This document shows, piece after piece, positions 33,988 to 42,298 of a stretch of 64,000 bases of DNA. Numbering within the stretch: position 1 is the first letter of the stretch; every line of letters begins with the position of its first letter. Source of the DNA: Cyclobacteriaceae bacterium (GTDB taxonomy: Bacteria; Bacteroidota; Bacteroidia; Cytophagales; Cyclobacteriaceae); assembly GCA_019638255.1 (NCBI GenBank), contig JAHBUD010000003.1:181047-245046 (forward strand), given 5' to 3'. The position numbers and the translations under genes were made by a program. The notes under the pieces are model-generated. The model ran no database searches. It was not told the origin of the DNA and saw nothing but the letters and a program-made list of their open reading frames with translations.

Positions 33988-36900
33988 CCAGGCCAAGTCC
34001 ATATTGCAGGCATTTATGCGTAGGCTAACCAGCCTGAGTGGCAATAATCGCTCATTGCTTTTGCTCCGGTTGCACAGCGAACAGCTGATGGATCTTCAAC
34101 AGTTGAGCCAGTTAAAGGGAGAGCCATCTTTTACAATTATCAAAGCATTGATTGCTGGTAAGGACAAGAAAATATGCCCCTTGTTGGATAGCCGATTGGA
34201 ATCGGCCAATGAGGCAAGCAAAAAGCTTAAGCGATTGATGCGTGCCGATAAATTTATTTTTGAAGAACGCGGGTCGAACGATTTGCATGTGGGTTGGCCT
34301 ATTCTTCGGGGAAAGTTGGCTGACGGAACCCCTGTGCGCACGCCATTGCTTTTTTTTCCGGTGCAGTTGGCTCAGGATAAAACCGATTGGATATTAAAAA
34401 TTAGGGGTGATGCAGGAATCGTATTGAATAAAACTTTTTTGCTGGCATTTGCCTACTACAACCAGGTAAAACCAAACGAAGAGCTACTGGAGGCCGACTT
34501 TGAAGATTATGATACGGACAGCACAGTTTTTCGCACACAACTTTATCAACTGTTGCGGGACAGGATTGAAATTAATTTTAATCCCGATACTTTTTCCGAT
34601 CACCTGCTCCCGTTTCAGGAGTTTAAAAAAGATGAATTCGATAAGCTTCATCATAACGGAGAGATTAAACTTTTTCCCGAAGCTGTGTTGGGGATTTTTC
34701 CTCAGGCCGGCTCTCAATTGGTTCCGGATTACTTACAGTTGATCGAAGAAAACCAATATCCGACACTTGAGTCAATTTTCGTTTCAAAAAATCAATCACA
34801 AGTAGGAAAGTTATTTGATGATCCGGTATCGGTAAACCTGGGCGTTAAGGAAGAAAAAGTCCATACAGCTTTTCCAATGGATGCCTGGCAGGAGCATGCA
34901 TTAAAATCGGTGAAGTTAGGCCGGTCAATGGTTGTGCAGGGCCCTCCGGGTACCGGCAAATCACAATTGATCAGTAACCTCATTACGGATTGTATCGCTT
35001 CGGGCAAGCGCGTGCTATTGGTGTGTCAGAAACGGGTAGCACTGGATGTTGTTTATACCCGGCTGAATTCAATTGGCCTTGGTGATTTTTTAGGTTTGGT
35101 TCACGACTTTCGGCAGGATCGAAAGGAGATCTATCAAAAAATGGCCCGGCAGGTTGATCGGGTGGATGAGTACAAAATGATTAATCGCAGTATCGATGCC
35201 ATTCAAACCGAGCGAAGATTTAACCAGGTGTGTCGAAGGATTGATCAATTGACTGAAGAGCTCGAAGAATTCAGGAAAGCATTATTCCATGGTGAAGAGT
35301 GTGGGTTAAGCGTAAAGGAACTCTACCTTACTTCAAATCCTGCATTGGATGGTATTAATGTTACGCAGATTTATCAACAGTTTCATTTTCATACACTGGA
35401 TGACTTTCTAAAACGGTTAAAGCAATATGTTCGCTATGCGCAACGCTTCGAGCAGGACGACTATCTGTGGAGAAACCGAAATTCATTTGCCGGTTTTACG
35501 GTATCCGATAGAAAAGCACTACAGCAAGTGACTATCGAAATTCCTGAATATCAGGTTCAACTTTCGCAACAATTGCAAACAATGCTCGGGGTTTCATTAG
35601 ACCTAGAGGATTGTGAAGCACTAGACGATCGAAGAGAAGATGTAGATGAAATGGTAAACCTTTTGGCTGATGAAATAGCCTATACCTTCTTTAAGGCAAT
35701 GGCCGATGAAGCCGATGAGGAGACCAGTTTATTATGGCTGCAAAATATGGAGCGCCTGGTGCTCAATTGTTTTGATGTTCCCGGATTGGAGAACACATTG
35801 CGTCAGGATCAGATTGGCTTGTGTCAAGGGGCATTGCAGCAGCGCATGGTGGCCAGGAGAAGTTTGGTCAGAATGATTCGCTGGGAACTTTTTTCAGAAC
35901 ACAAATTTTTTCTCAAGCGTGTACTGATCAGTAATACTTTGCCCTATACAAAAAACGGGTTGCGCACGTTGGAAGCCCGCATTGATAACCGTCTTAACCT
36001 TGAGCATCATCTCACAGCGTTAAAGGAGCGTAAGTGGCTGATTGAATTACCGCAGGAATACGATGAGAAGAGTTTTAAAAAATGGTTTGAGAAGCAAAAG
36101 CATGCCGTGCGCGCAAAACTGTTGTTCAATTCATTGCGCGAAATCCGCAAAGGTATACAACCGGAAGATTATTCACGAGATGAGTTTATCAGGCTTATCT
36201 GGACAATAATGGATAGCCTGAGTCCCATCCGTGAGCATCGGGAACGTTGGCAAAAACATTTATCGCCCTATCAGATCAACCAGCTTATTCAAGAGCCGGA
36301 AAAGCATCTGGAGTTGAATTCGGTTTTAAAAACAGATTTTGATCAGTTATGTGAGTTTGATCAGCTAAAGGAAGGCATGCTGGCGCATGAAAAAGAAGTG
36401 ATCAACCGCATTTATGACAAAGTACAATCCTGGGATGCCGATGTTTTTATAAACATGTTTCAAAATAGTTTGCGCATTGCATGGATCGAGCATATTGAAA
36501 TGAAGTATCCGGTGTTGCGATCGGCCTCAACCTTAAAAATGCAGGATATGCAGGATGAATTGCAACAGGTGGTGGAGGAGAAGATGATCATGAGTAAGGA
36601 AATACTTTTACTAAAGGCACGTGAGGGAATTTGTGAAAGTATTGAATACAACCGACTGAATAACCGCATTACCTATCGCGACCTTCATCATCAGGTTACC
36701 AAAAAGAAAAAAATATGGCCGGTGCGAAAGCTTATGGCCGAATTCAGTGAAGAAATATTCAAACTCGTTCCCTGCTGGATGGCGTCTCCTGAATCCGTGT
36801 CAGCGGTTTTTCCAATGGAGCAGCTGTTTGATCTGGTGATTTTTGATGAAGCATCGCAATGTTTTGCTGAGCGCGGTATCCCTGCCTTATGCAGAGGTAG

Positions 36901-38011
36901 ACAAGTTGTAGTTGCTGGTGATAGCATGCAACTACGCCCGTTTGAACTGTACCAGGCCCGGTGGGAGGAGGAAGAGGAAGTGCCCGAACTTGAGGTAGAG
37001 TCATTGCTGGAACTTACCGAGCGCTATTTTGAATCAGTTTTTCTAAAAGGTCATTATCGGAGCAAAACGCTGGAATTGATTGATTTTTCCAACCACTACT
37101 TTTATGAGGGTAAGCTTCAGTTGTTACCGGATAAAAAAGTTTTAGATACGAATGAACCCTCCATTGTTTACCATCAGGTTGAAGGTGTTTGGGAGAACCA
37201 AAGCAATTTAATTGAAGCACACTATGTAGTTGACCATATACTGCAATGGTTTCGAAATGCACCTGATAAAGAGATAGGCGTTGTAACCTTCAATCTGCCA
37301 CAGCAAATTCTCATTTTAGATTTACTTGATCAGGAAGTTAATAAAGCCGGCATTGTTATCCCGCCATCATTTTTTGTTAAGAATATTGAGAATGTGCAAG
37401 GTGATGAAAAGGATGTGATCATTTTTTCCATTGGCTATGCCCCGGATTCTTCCGGAAAATTCAATATGCAATTTGGTAGTTTGAATGTTGCTGGTGGTGA
37501 GAACCGGTTAAATGTGGCCATTACCCGCGCCCGTGAGAAAATTGTTGTAGTGGCCAGTATTTTTCCTGCAGCCCTTAAACTTCAGGGAGTGAAGAATGAT
37601 GGGCCAAAGCTTTTGAAGCAATGGCTTGAGTATGCGCAATCCATATCGAGTGGAATGTTTGAGCCATCCATTTCTGCCCGTGAAGAACACCATGCCGACT
37701 GGTATTTGCGCACCGTTTTGTCCCGATGGAGTAAGGTGGACCGGACAGCCTATGATTTTTCAATTAACAAACTGCCTGGTGCTGACATTGTGTTGGCGCA
37801 GGAGGAATTAGCCAGAGGCATTATTTTAACCGATGATGAACACTATGAGCAAATGTTCTCGGTAAAAGATGCACATGTTTACACACCCCGGTTACTCGAA
37901 CAAAAAAACTGGACACATCAACGTGCGTTTAGTCGTAATTGGTGGTCGAATCGCGAACAGGTACAGCACGAACTTAACCGGTATATGTACCAATTAAATC
38001 CAACCGACTGA
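33980..38011 (+). CDS. Large superfamily 1 DNA/RNA helicase (DNA2/NAM7 type)
   Basis: A 1343-residue helicase. Motif I GPPGTGKSQ lies near residue 320; motif II is IFDEASQCF near residue 954 with the following GDSMQLRP; NRLNVAITRAR is motif VI near 1180; GDEKDVIIFS near 1135 is motif V. About 580 residues, largely helical, separate motifs I and II. The N-terminal 300 residues resemble regions preceding the helicase in related bacterial proteins. The end (about 1225-1343) has a pattern like the Vsr/MTES_1575 endonuclease-like tails but seems to lack clear catalytic acids. Start: TTG at 33980 overlaps the HhH gene; ATG 34016 is the first ATG but would cut into the conserved N-terminus. Confidence 0.85.
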   Translation: MTNQAKSILQAFMRRLTSLSGNNRSLLLLRLHSEQLMDLQQLSQLKGEPSFTIIKALIAGKDKKICPLLDSRLESANEASKKLKRLMRADKFIFEERGSNDLHVGWPILRGKLADGTPVRTPLLFFPVQLAQDKTDWILKIRGDAGIVLNKTFLLAFAYYNQVKPNEELLEADFEDYDTDSTVFRTQLYQLLRDRIEINFNPDTFSDHLLPFQEFKKDEFDKLHHNGEIKLFPEAVLGIFPQAGSQLVPDYLQLIEENQYPTLESIFVSKNQSQVGKLFDDPVSVNLGVKEEKVHTAFPMDAWQEHALKSVKLGRSMVVQGPPGTGKSQLISNLITDCIASGKRVLLVCQKRVALDVVYTRLNSIGLGDFLGLVHDFRQDRKEIYQKMARQVDRVDEYKMINRSIDAIQTERRFNQVCRRIDQLTEELEEFRKALFHGEECGLSVKELYLTSNPALDGINVTQIYQQFHFHTLDDFLKRLKQYVRYAQRFEQDDYLWRNRNSFAGFTVSDRKALQQVTIEIPEYQVQLSQQLQTMLGVSLDLEDCEALDDRREDVDEMVNLLADEIAYTFFKAMADEADEETSLLWLQNMERLVLNCFDVPGLENTLRQDQIGLCQGALQQRMVARRSLVRMIRWELFSEHKFFLKRVLISNTLPYTKNGLRTLEARIDNRLNLEHHLTALKERKWLIELPQEYDEKSFKKWFEKQKHAVRAKLLFNSLREIRKGIQPEDYSRDEFIRLIWTIMDSLSPIREHRERWQKHLSPYQINQLIQEPEKHLELNSVLKTDFDQLCEFDQLKEGMLAHEKEVINRIYDKVQSWDADVFINMFQNSLRIAWIEHIEMKYPVLRSASTLKMQDMQDELQQVVEEKMIMSKEILLLKAREGICESIEYNRLNNRITYRDLHHQVTKKKKIWPVRKLMAEFSEEIFKLVPCWMASPESVSAVFPMEQLFDLVIFDEASQCFAERGIPALCRGRQVVVAGDSMQLRPFELYQARWEEEEEVPELEVESLLELTERYFESVFLKGHYRSKTLELIDFSNHYFYEGKLQLLPDKKVLDTNEPSIVYHQVEGVWENQSNLIEAHYVVDHILQWFRNAPDKEIGVVTFNLPQQILILDLLDQEVNKAGIVIPPSFFVKNIENVQGDEKDVIIFSIGYAPDSSGKFNMQFGSLNVAGGENRLNVAITRAREKIVVVASIFPAALKLQGVKNDGPKLLKQWLEYAQSISSGMFEPSISAREEHHADWYLRTVLSRWSKVDRTAYDFSINKLPGADIVLAQEELARGIILTDDEHYEQMFSVKDAHVYTPRLLEQKNWTHQRAFSRNWWSNREQVQHELNRYMYQLNPTD

Positions 38012-38039
38012 GGTGTGGCAACAGCTTTTTAACGAGCTT

Positions 38040-39356
38040 CTAATTGTTGCTAGGCACTGCACTTAAGGTCTCCGAATGCTGACTGATATCCAAACCAATA
38101 GACTCCTCTTCTTTGGTAACCCGAAGTTTGGTTATGGCTGAGGTGATCTTGAATATCAAAAGCGAACCAAAGAATGTAAACGCCCCCACTATTACCATAG
38201 CCAGTAAATGGTAAAGAAAAGTGGTTGCATCACCGTGTATCAATCCAACTTCGGTAGCAAAAACACCGGTTAGCAGCATGCCCACTATTCCACCAACACC
38301 GTGACAAGGAAATACATCTAAGGTATCATCCAGTGAAGTGCGCTGTTTGTAGTACACGGCCAAGTTGCTCACAATGGCGGCAACAAAGCCAATGAATACA
38401 CTTTGTCCAAGCGAAACAAATCCGGCAGCAGGGGTAATGGCTACCAACCCTACAACAGCTCCAATACAAGCGCCCATGGCGGAAATTCTTCTGCCTACCA
38501 GGGCATCGAACATAACCCAGGTAATCATGGCTGAGGCGGTTGCCAAGTTAGTGGTGGCGAAAGCCTGTACAGCCAGGCCATCAGCAGCCAGGGCAGAACC
38601 TGCATTGAAGCCAAACCATCCGAACCAAAGCATGCCTGTGCCCAGAATGATAAATGGAATATTGGCGGGTTGATGATTTTTGGATTCGCGTTTACCGAGT
38701 ACATAGGCACCCGCCAATGCTGCAAACCCAGCCGACATATGCACCACAGTGCCACCTGCAAAATCAAGTACGCCCCAATTCCGGAGAAAACCTTCGGGGT
38801 GCCATGTCCAGTGTGCAAGCGGGGTATAGATAAGCAACGAAAAAAGGCACATAAAAATCAGGTAGGAAGTAAATTTTACACGCTCTGCGAAACTACCTGT
38901 GATTAAAGCCGGTGTTATAATCGCAAACTTCATTTGAAACAAGGCAAAAATCAGGAAGGGAATGGTGGGTGAGAAGTCGGCATTAGGTGCAAGCCCAACA
39001 TTCTTAAAACCAAAAAATGTTGTTGGGTTTCCAATCAATCCATGGTAACTCTCGCCAAAGGCCAGGCTGAAACCAACAACATACCATAGCAAGCTGATTA
39101 CCCCCAAGGCAATAAAGCTTTGCAACATGGTGGAGATTACATTCTTGTAACCTACCATACCGCCATAGAAAAACGATAAGCCGGGAGTCATGAAAAGTAC
39201 AAATGCTGTAGCGACTATCATCCATGCTGTATCTGATTTATCGATTCCTTCTGCAGCCTCTGTGTCGAAGGATTGACTTGAACTGAAAAGAGCGATAAGC
39301 TGAAGGAAGATGATCAGTCCAAAGATGATGATGTACCGTGTTTTAGGTTTGCTCAT
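38040..39356 (-). CDS. amtB: Ammonium transporter
   Basis: A 438-residue Amt/MEP/Rh-family channel with a likely cleaved N-terminal segment and eleven hydrophobic helices. Family signatures are MTPGLSFFYGGMVGYKN near residue 56, the WTWHPEGFLRNWGVLDFAGGTVVHMSAGFAAL segment near residue 180 and CHGVGGIVGMLLTG near residue 347, which hold the Phe gate and the twin-His pore. It conducts ammonium into the cytoplasm. No glnK PII gene is adjacent, unlike many bacteria. It converges on the helicase gene with a 28-bp gap and is divergent from the amidohydrolase gene. Confidence 0.95.
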   Translation of the reverse strand: MSKPKTRYIIIFGLIIFLQLIALFSSSQSFDTEAAEGIDKSDTAWMIVATAFVLFMTPGLSFFYGGMVGYKNVISTMLQSFIALGVISLLWYVVGFSLAFGESYHGLIGNPTTFFGFKNVGLAPNADFSPTIPFLIFALFQMKFAIITPALITGSFAERVKFTSYLIFMCLFSLLIYTPLAHWTWHPEGFLRNWGVLDFAGGTVVHMSAGFAALAGAYVLGKRESKNHQPANIPFIILGTGMLWFGWFGFNAGSALAADGLAVQAFATTNLATASAMITWVMFDALVGRRISAMGACIGAVVGLVAITPAAGFVSLGQSVFIGFVAAIVSNLAVYYKQRTSLDDTLDVFPCHGVGGIVGMLLTGVFATEVGLIHGDATTFLYHLLAMVIVGAFTFFGSLLIFKITSAITKLRVTKEEESIGLDISQHSETLSAVPSNN

Positions 39357-39541
39357 AGGGTAGTGGTTTTCAGTAATTCATACAAACTTGTAAATATTAA
39401 GGTCAAAAATGAACCTATTTTTACTAAAAAATATCGAAAACGGTTGAAATGGGTTTAAAAAACATCCTATTATCTTAAAAATCAGTATAAAATTATTGTT
39501 CAGCGTGTGATTTAACGCCTTACCGTTGGTCAAGGAGCCGT

Positions 39542-39571
39542 TTTGATTTCGTGTTAAGTTGCTTAGCTTTT
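39542..39571 (+). promoter_or_regulatory. Promoter of the secreted amidohydrolase gene
   Basis: TTTG at 39542-39545, 18-bp spacer, then TAGCTTTT at 39564-39571, one base from TAnnTTTG. The ATG follows 17 bp later. The 232-bp spacer shared with amtB shows nothing else I can name. Confidence 0.5.
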
Positions 39572-39588
39572 ACACTTTAAATTAACCT

Positions 39589-41166
39589 ATGAAGAAGTTA
39601 CTCTATCTCGTGGGAATAGTCTCCACATTAACCTTTGCGCAAGGTCGCGTAGCGGATGCCCCTGTCATTAAAGAGGGTGAGGGCCCATTTACACAGTTAA
39701 TCATTCGTGGTGTAATACTAATTGATGGCACAGGCGCACCACCCATCGGCCCTGTTGACATTGTAATTCGACAGAATCGGATTGAGCGCATCGCCAATGT
39801 AGGCTATCCTGGTGTACCCATTGCTGAAGATCGCAGGCCGAAGCTAGAGGCGGGTGGAAAAGAATTGAATGCAGATGGCATGTACCTGATGCCCGGGTTT
39901 ATTGATATGCATGGACACATTGGCGGTGGTCAGGCGCCAAATGCAGAATATGTTTTTAAACTGTGGATGGGCCACGGTATTACTACCGTCCGTGATCCTT
40001 CAGCGGGTAATGGTTTAAACTGGGTGCTGGACCATAAAAAGAAAAGCGCAGCCAATTCGATAACCGCTCCACGTCTTCATGCGTACACTTCATTTGGTCA
40101 AGGCAGTGATAAACCCATAAGCACCCCGGAAATGGCGCGTGAATGGGTGCGCAGTAATAAGGCCAAAGGAGCCGATGGCATAAAATTTTTTGGCGCAGCA
40201 CCGGATATCATGCAGGCTGCTTTGGATGAAAATAAAAAATTAGGGTTGCGCTCAGCTTGCCATCATGCACAGATGGATGTGGCACGATGGAATGTGGTTA
40301 AATCGGCCAGAGCCGGATTAACCAGTATGGAGCATTGGTATGGTTTACCGGAAGCATTGTTTACGGATCGGACTATTCAGGATTATCCGTTGGATTACAA
40401 TTATCAGAATGAACAACACCGTTTTGAAAATGCCGGCAAACTTTGGAAGCAGGCCGCTGCTCCTTATTCTGAACATTGGAATACTGTAATGAACGAGTTG
40501 ATCAAACTTGATTTTACATTAGATCCAACCTTTAATATCTATGAAGCCAGTCGCGATTTGCATCGGGCACGGAGAGCGGAGTGGCATGAAGAGTACACGT
40601 TGCCTCAGCTTTGGAGTTTCTTTCAACCCAATAGAAGGGCGCATGGTTCGTATTGGTTTTCCTGGGGTACAGAGCAGGAAGTTAACTGGCGTGAGAATTA
40701 TGCCTTGTGGATGAAGTTCGTAAATGAATACAAGAACAGGGGAGGGCGTGTAACCACAGGTTCCGATTCAGGTTTCATTTTTCAGCTTTATGGATTTGCT
40801 TACATACGCGAATTGGAACTTTTGCGCGAGGCAGGCTTTCATCCATTGGAAGTAATTCGTTCGGCAACATTGTATGGTGCTCAGGCATTGGGTGTAGAAA
40901 AGGATCTTGGTTCGGTTGAGGTTGGCAAGCTTGCTGATTTTGTGATCGTGGATCAAAACCCGTTGGAGAACCTTCAGGTTTTGTATGGAACCGGAGCTAT
41001 TAAGCTTTCAGATGACAACAGAGCCATAAGGGTGGGCGGTGTAAAGTACACGGTTAAGGATGGTATCATCTATGATGCAAAAAAGTTGCTGACTGATGTT
41101 CGTAAGATTGTTGCGGATGAAAAAGCCAAAACCGGATTTGTATTGAAACAGCCGGGAGTAGAGTAA
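39589..41166 (+). CDS. Secreted amidohydrolase family protein
   Basis: A 525-residue metal-dependent hydrolase with signal peptide (LLYLVGIVSTLTFAQG). The first metal motif is GFIDMHGHIGGG near residue 103 (HxH), His in RSACHHAQMD near residue 223 and SMEHWYG near residue 246 are further ligand candidates, and TTGSDSGF near residue 387 has the conserved Asp. The C-terminal LGSVEVGKLADFVIVDQNPLENLQVLY is typical of imidazolonepropionase-like amidohydrolases. Substrate unknown; perhaps dipeptides or cyclic amides in the periplasm. A strong terminator follows at 41198-41227. Confidence 0.87.
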   Translation: MKKLLYLVGIVSTLTFAQGRVADAPVIKEGEGPFTQLIIRGVILIDGTGAPPIGPVDIVIRQNRIERIANVGYPGVPIAEDRRPKLEAGGKELNADGMYLMPGFIDMHGHIGGGQAPNAEYVFKLWMGHGITTVRDPSAGNGLNWVLDHKKKSAANSITAPRLHAYTSFGQGSDKPISTPEMAREWVRSNKAKGADGIKFFGAAPDIMQAALDENKKLGLRSACHHAQMDVARWNVVKSARAGLTSMEHWYGLPEALFTDRTIQDYPLDYNYQNEQHRFENAGKLWKQAAAPYSEHWNTVMNELIKLDFTLDPTFNIYEASRDLHRARRAEWHEEYTLPQLWSFFQPNRRAHGSYWFSWGTEQEVNWRENYALWMKFVNEYKNRGGRVTTGSDSGFIFQLYGFAYIRELELLREAGFHPLEVIRSATLYGAQALGVEKDLGSVEVGKLADFVIVDQNPLENLQVLYGTGAIKLSDDNRAIRVGGVKYTVKDGIIYDAKKLLTDVRKIVADEKAKTGFVLKQPGVE

Positions 41167-41197
41167 GCGGTAATAAGTCAATTTTTGATTTGCTAAG

Positions 41198-41227
41198 AGG
41201 GCCTTTTGTGGCCCTTTTTTCTTTTTT
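41198..41227 (+). terminator. Rho-independent terminator after the amidohydrolase gene
   Basis: Stem AGGGCC (41198-41203) pairs with GGCCCT (41210-41215) around a TTTTGT loop, followed by a long T-rich tail. It separates the amidohydrolase transcript from the toxin-antitoxin operon. Confidence 0.85.
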
Positions 41228-41244
41228 GAACCGATGAAACATAA

Positions 41245-41276
41245 AGTGGACAAAATTCGTTATATTAGTGGACAAA
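41245..41276. promoter_or_regulatory. Direct repeat, candidate Xre operator
   Basis: AGTGGACAAA occurs at 41245-41254 and 41267-41276, a 22-bp step, just before the antitoxin ATG at 41288. The bases after each copy are also similar (ATTC, TTTC). Type II antitoxins usually repress their own promoter, and this position would cover it. Confidence 0.55.
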
Positions 41277-41287
41277 TTTCCTGATCG

Positions 41288-41770
41288 ATGAAAGCGAAAA
41301 AATATACCCGTAGAAACACCACGTCCTCTGTGCACGAGCCAGCGGTTGCCTACGAAAGGGCACAGCAATCGGTTGTTCACCAGCTTTTAGATATTGAGTC
41401 TGCCAAAGTAAATGAGCCATTAAACCGGGTTGATACCTTTCGCAAAGGGTTACGCAAAAAATCTTTTGATCGCTTAAAGGAAGTTACAGGCCTTGATAAC
41501 GAAACCTTAGCCTCCGCGTTGGCCGTGTCATCCAAAACTATTCAACGCACAGCCGTTTTTGATGTGGTGCAATCCGAAAAAATGTATGGCCTTGCCGAAC
41601 TGTATGCTATGGGTATGGAGTACTTCGGTGAAGAAGGCTTCCGCAGGTGGATGGATCGTCCGCTGTTCAGCATTGGTAACATCAAACCTATTACACTTAT
41701 TGATGTCTCCGAAGGCGTTACTCTTCTCAAAACCGAAATCATGCGGATGCAACATGGTATAGCTGTATGA
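41288..41770 (+). CDS. Antitoxin, Xre/MbcA/ParS family (DUF2384)
   Basis: A 160-residue antitoxin of the Xre/RES class. The middle section (RKGLRKKSFDRLKEVTGLDNETLASALAVSSKTIQR) is a helix-turn-helix DNA-binding region; the C-terminal part, with LYAMGMEYFGEEGFRRWMDRPLFSIGNIKPITLID, is the DUF2384 toxin-binding domain with its conserved F/W-M-x-x-P segment. It neutralises the RES toxin encoded next and probably represses the operon. Stop and next start overlap as ATGA. Confidence 0.92.
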   Translation: MKAKKYTRRNTTSSVHEPAVAYERAQQSVVHQLLDIESAKVNEPLNRVDTFRKGLRKKSFDRLKEVTGLDNETLASALAVSSKTIQRTAVFDVVQSEKMYGLAELYAMGMEYFGEEGFRRWMDRPLFSIGNIKPITLIDVSEGVTLLKTEIMRMQHGIAV

Positions 41771-42222
41771 TCATATACCGGTTGGCACGAACGGAGTTCT
41801 GCGATGTAAGTGGGGAAGGAGCTAAACGATATGGCGGCCGGTGGAATTTGCCCGGCCAACCGGCATTGTATGGCTGTAATTCGGTCTCGGCTGCCATGCT
41901 GGAACGCCTGACGATTGATCCCGAATTGTTTGCGGCTGAGCGGTACGTATTATATTCAATCATGGAATTTACATGTCCGGATGAACTCGTAACTAAACCT
42001 GCATTAAGCGATTTGCCAGAAGGCTGGAATGCAATACCGGCATCACAAGTCTCCATGGATTTTGGTACCGGGCTTTTGAAGAAGGGAATTCTGTGTTTTC
42101 GGGTACCCTCTGTGGTTGACCCATCCTCCGACACGTTGGTGTTAAATCCGGTTTCGAAAGATTTCAAAAGGGTGAAGTGGAAGGTTTACCCCCTTCGGCT
42201 CGACCAACGGATAGTTCGTTAG
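41767..42222 (+). CDS. RES domain toxin
   Basis: A 151-residue RES-family toxin. The N-terminus IYRLAR holds the conserved Arg; GEGAKRYGGRWNLPGQPALYG near residue 18 carries the G-x-R-W-N motif, and the Tyr, Glu (MLERL) and later Ser residues complete the family pattern. Characterised RES toxins deplete NAD+ by hydrolysis, phosphorolysis or ADP-ribosylation. The gene overlaps the antitoxin gene by 4 bp. The length is typical and no residue looks lost, so the module is probably intact. Confidence 0.92.
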   Translation: MIIYRLARTEFCDVSGEGAKRYGGRWNLPGQPALYGCNSVSAAMLERLTIDPELFAAERYVLYSIMEFTCPDELVTKPALSDLPEGWNAIPASQVSMDFGTGLLKKGILCFRVPSVVDPSSDTLVLNPVSKDFKRVKWKVYPLRLDQRIVR

Positions 42223-42235
42223 TGGCTGTTGATTT

Positions 42236-42268
42236 TTCGGATTAATCGGCCCCGAATTGCTACTTTTG
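42236..42268 (+). promoter_or_regulatory. Promoter of the lepA-folD-queE operon
   Basis: TACTTTTG at 42261-42268 matches TAnnTTTG exactly; TTCG at 42236-42239 is a one-mismatch upstream element with a 21-bp spacer. The lepA ATG follows 30 bp later. Confidence 0.5.
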
Positions 42269-42298
42269 CAGTTCTAAAATTTTGAGGAACAGACGGGT

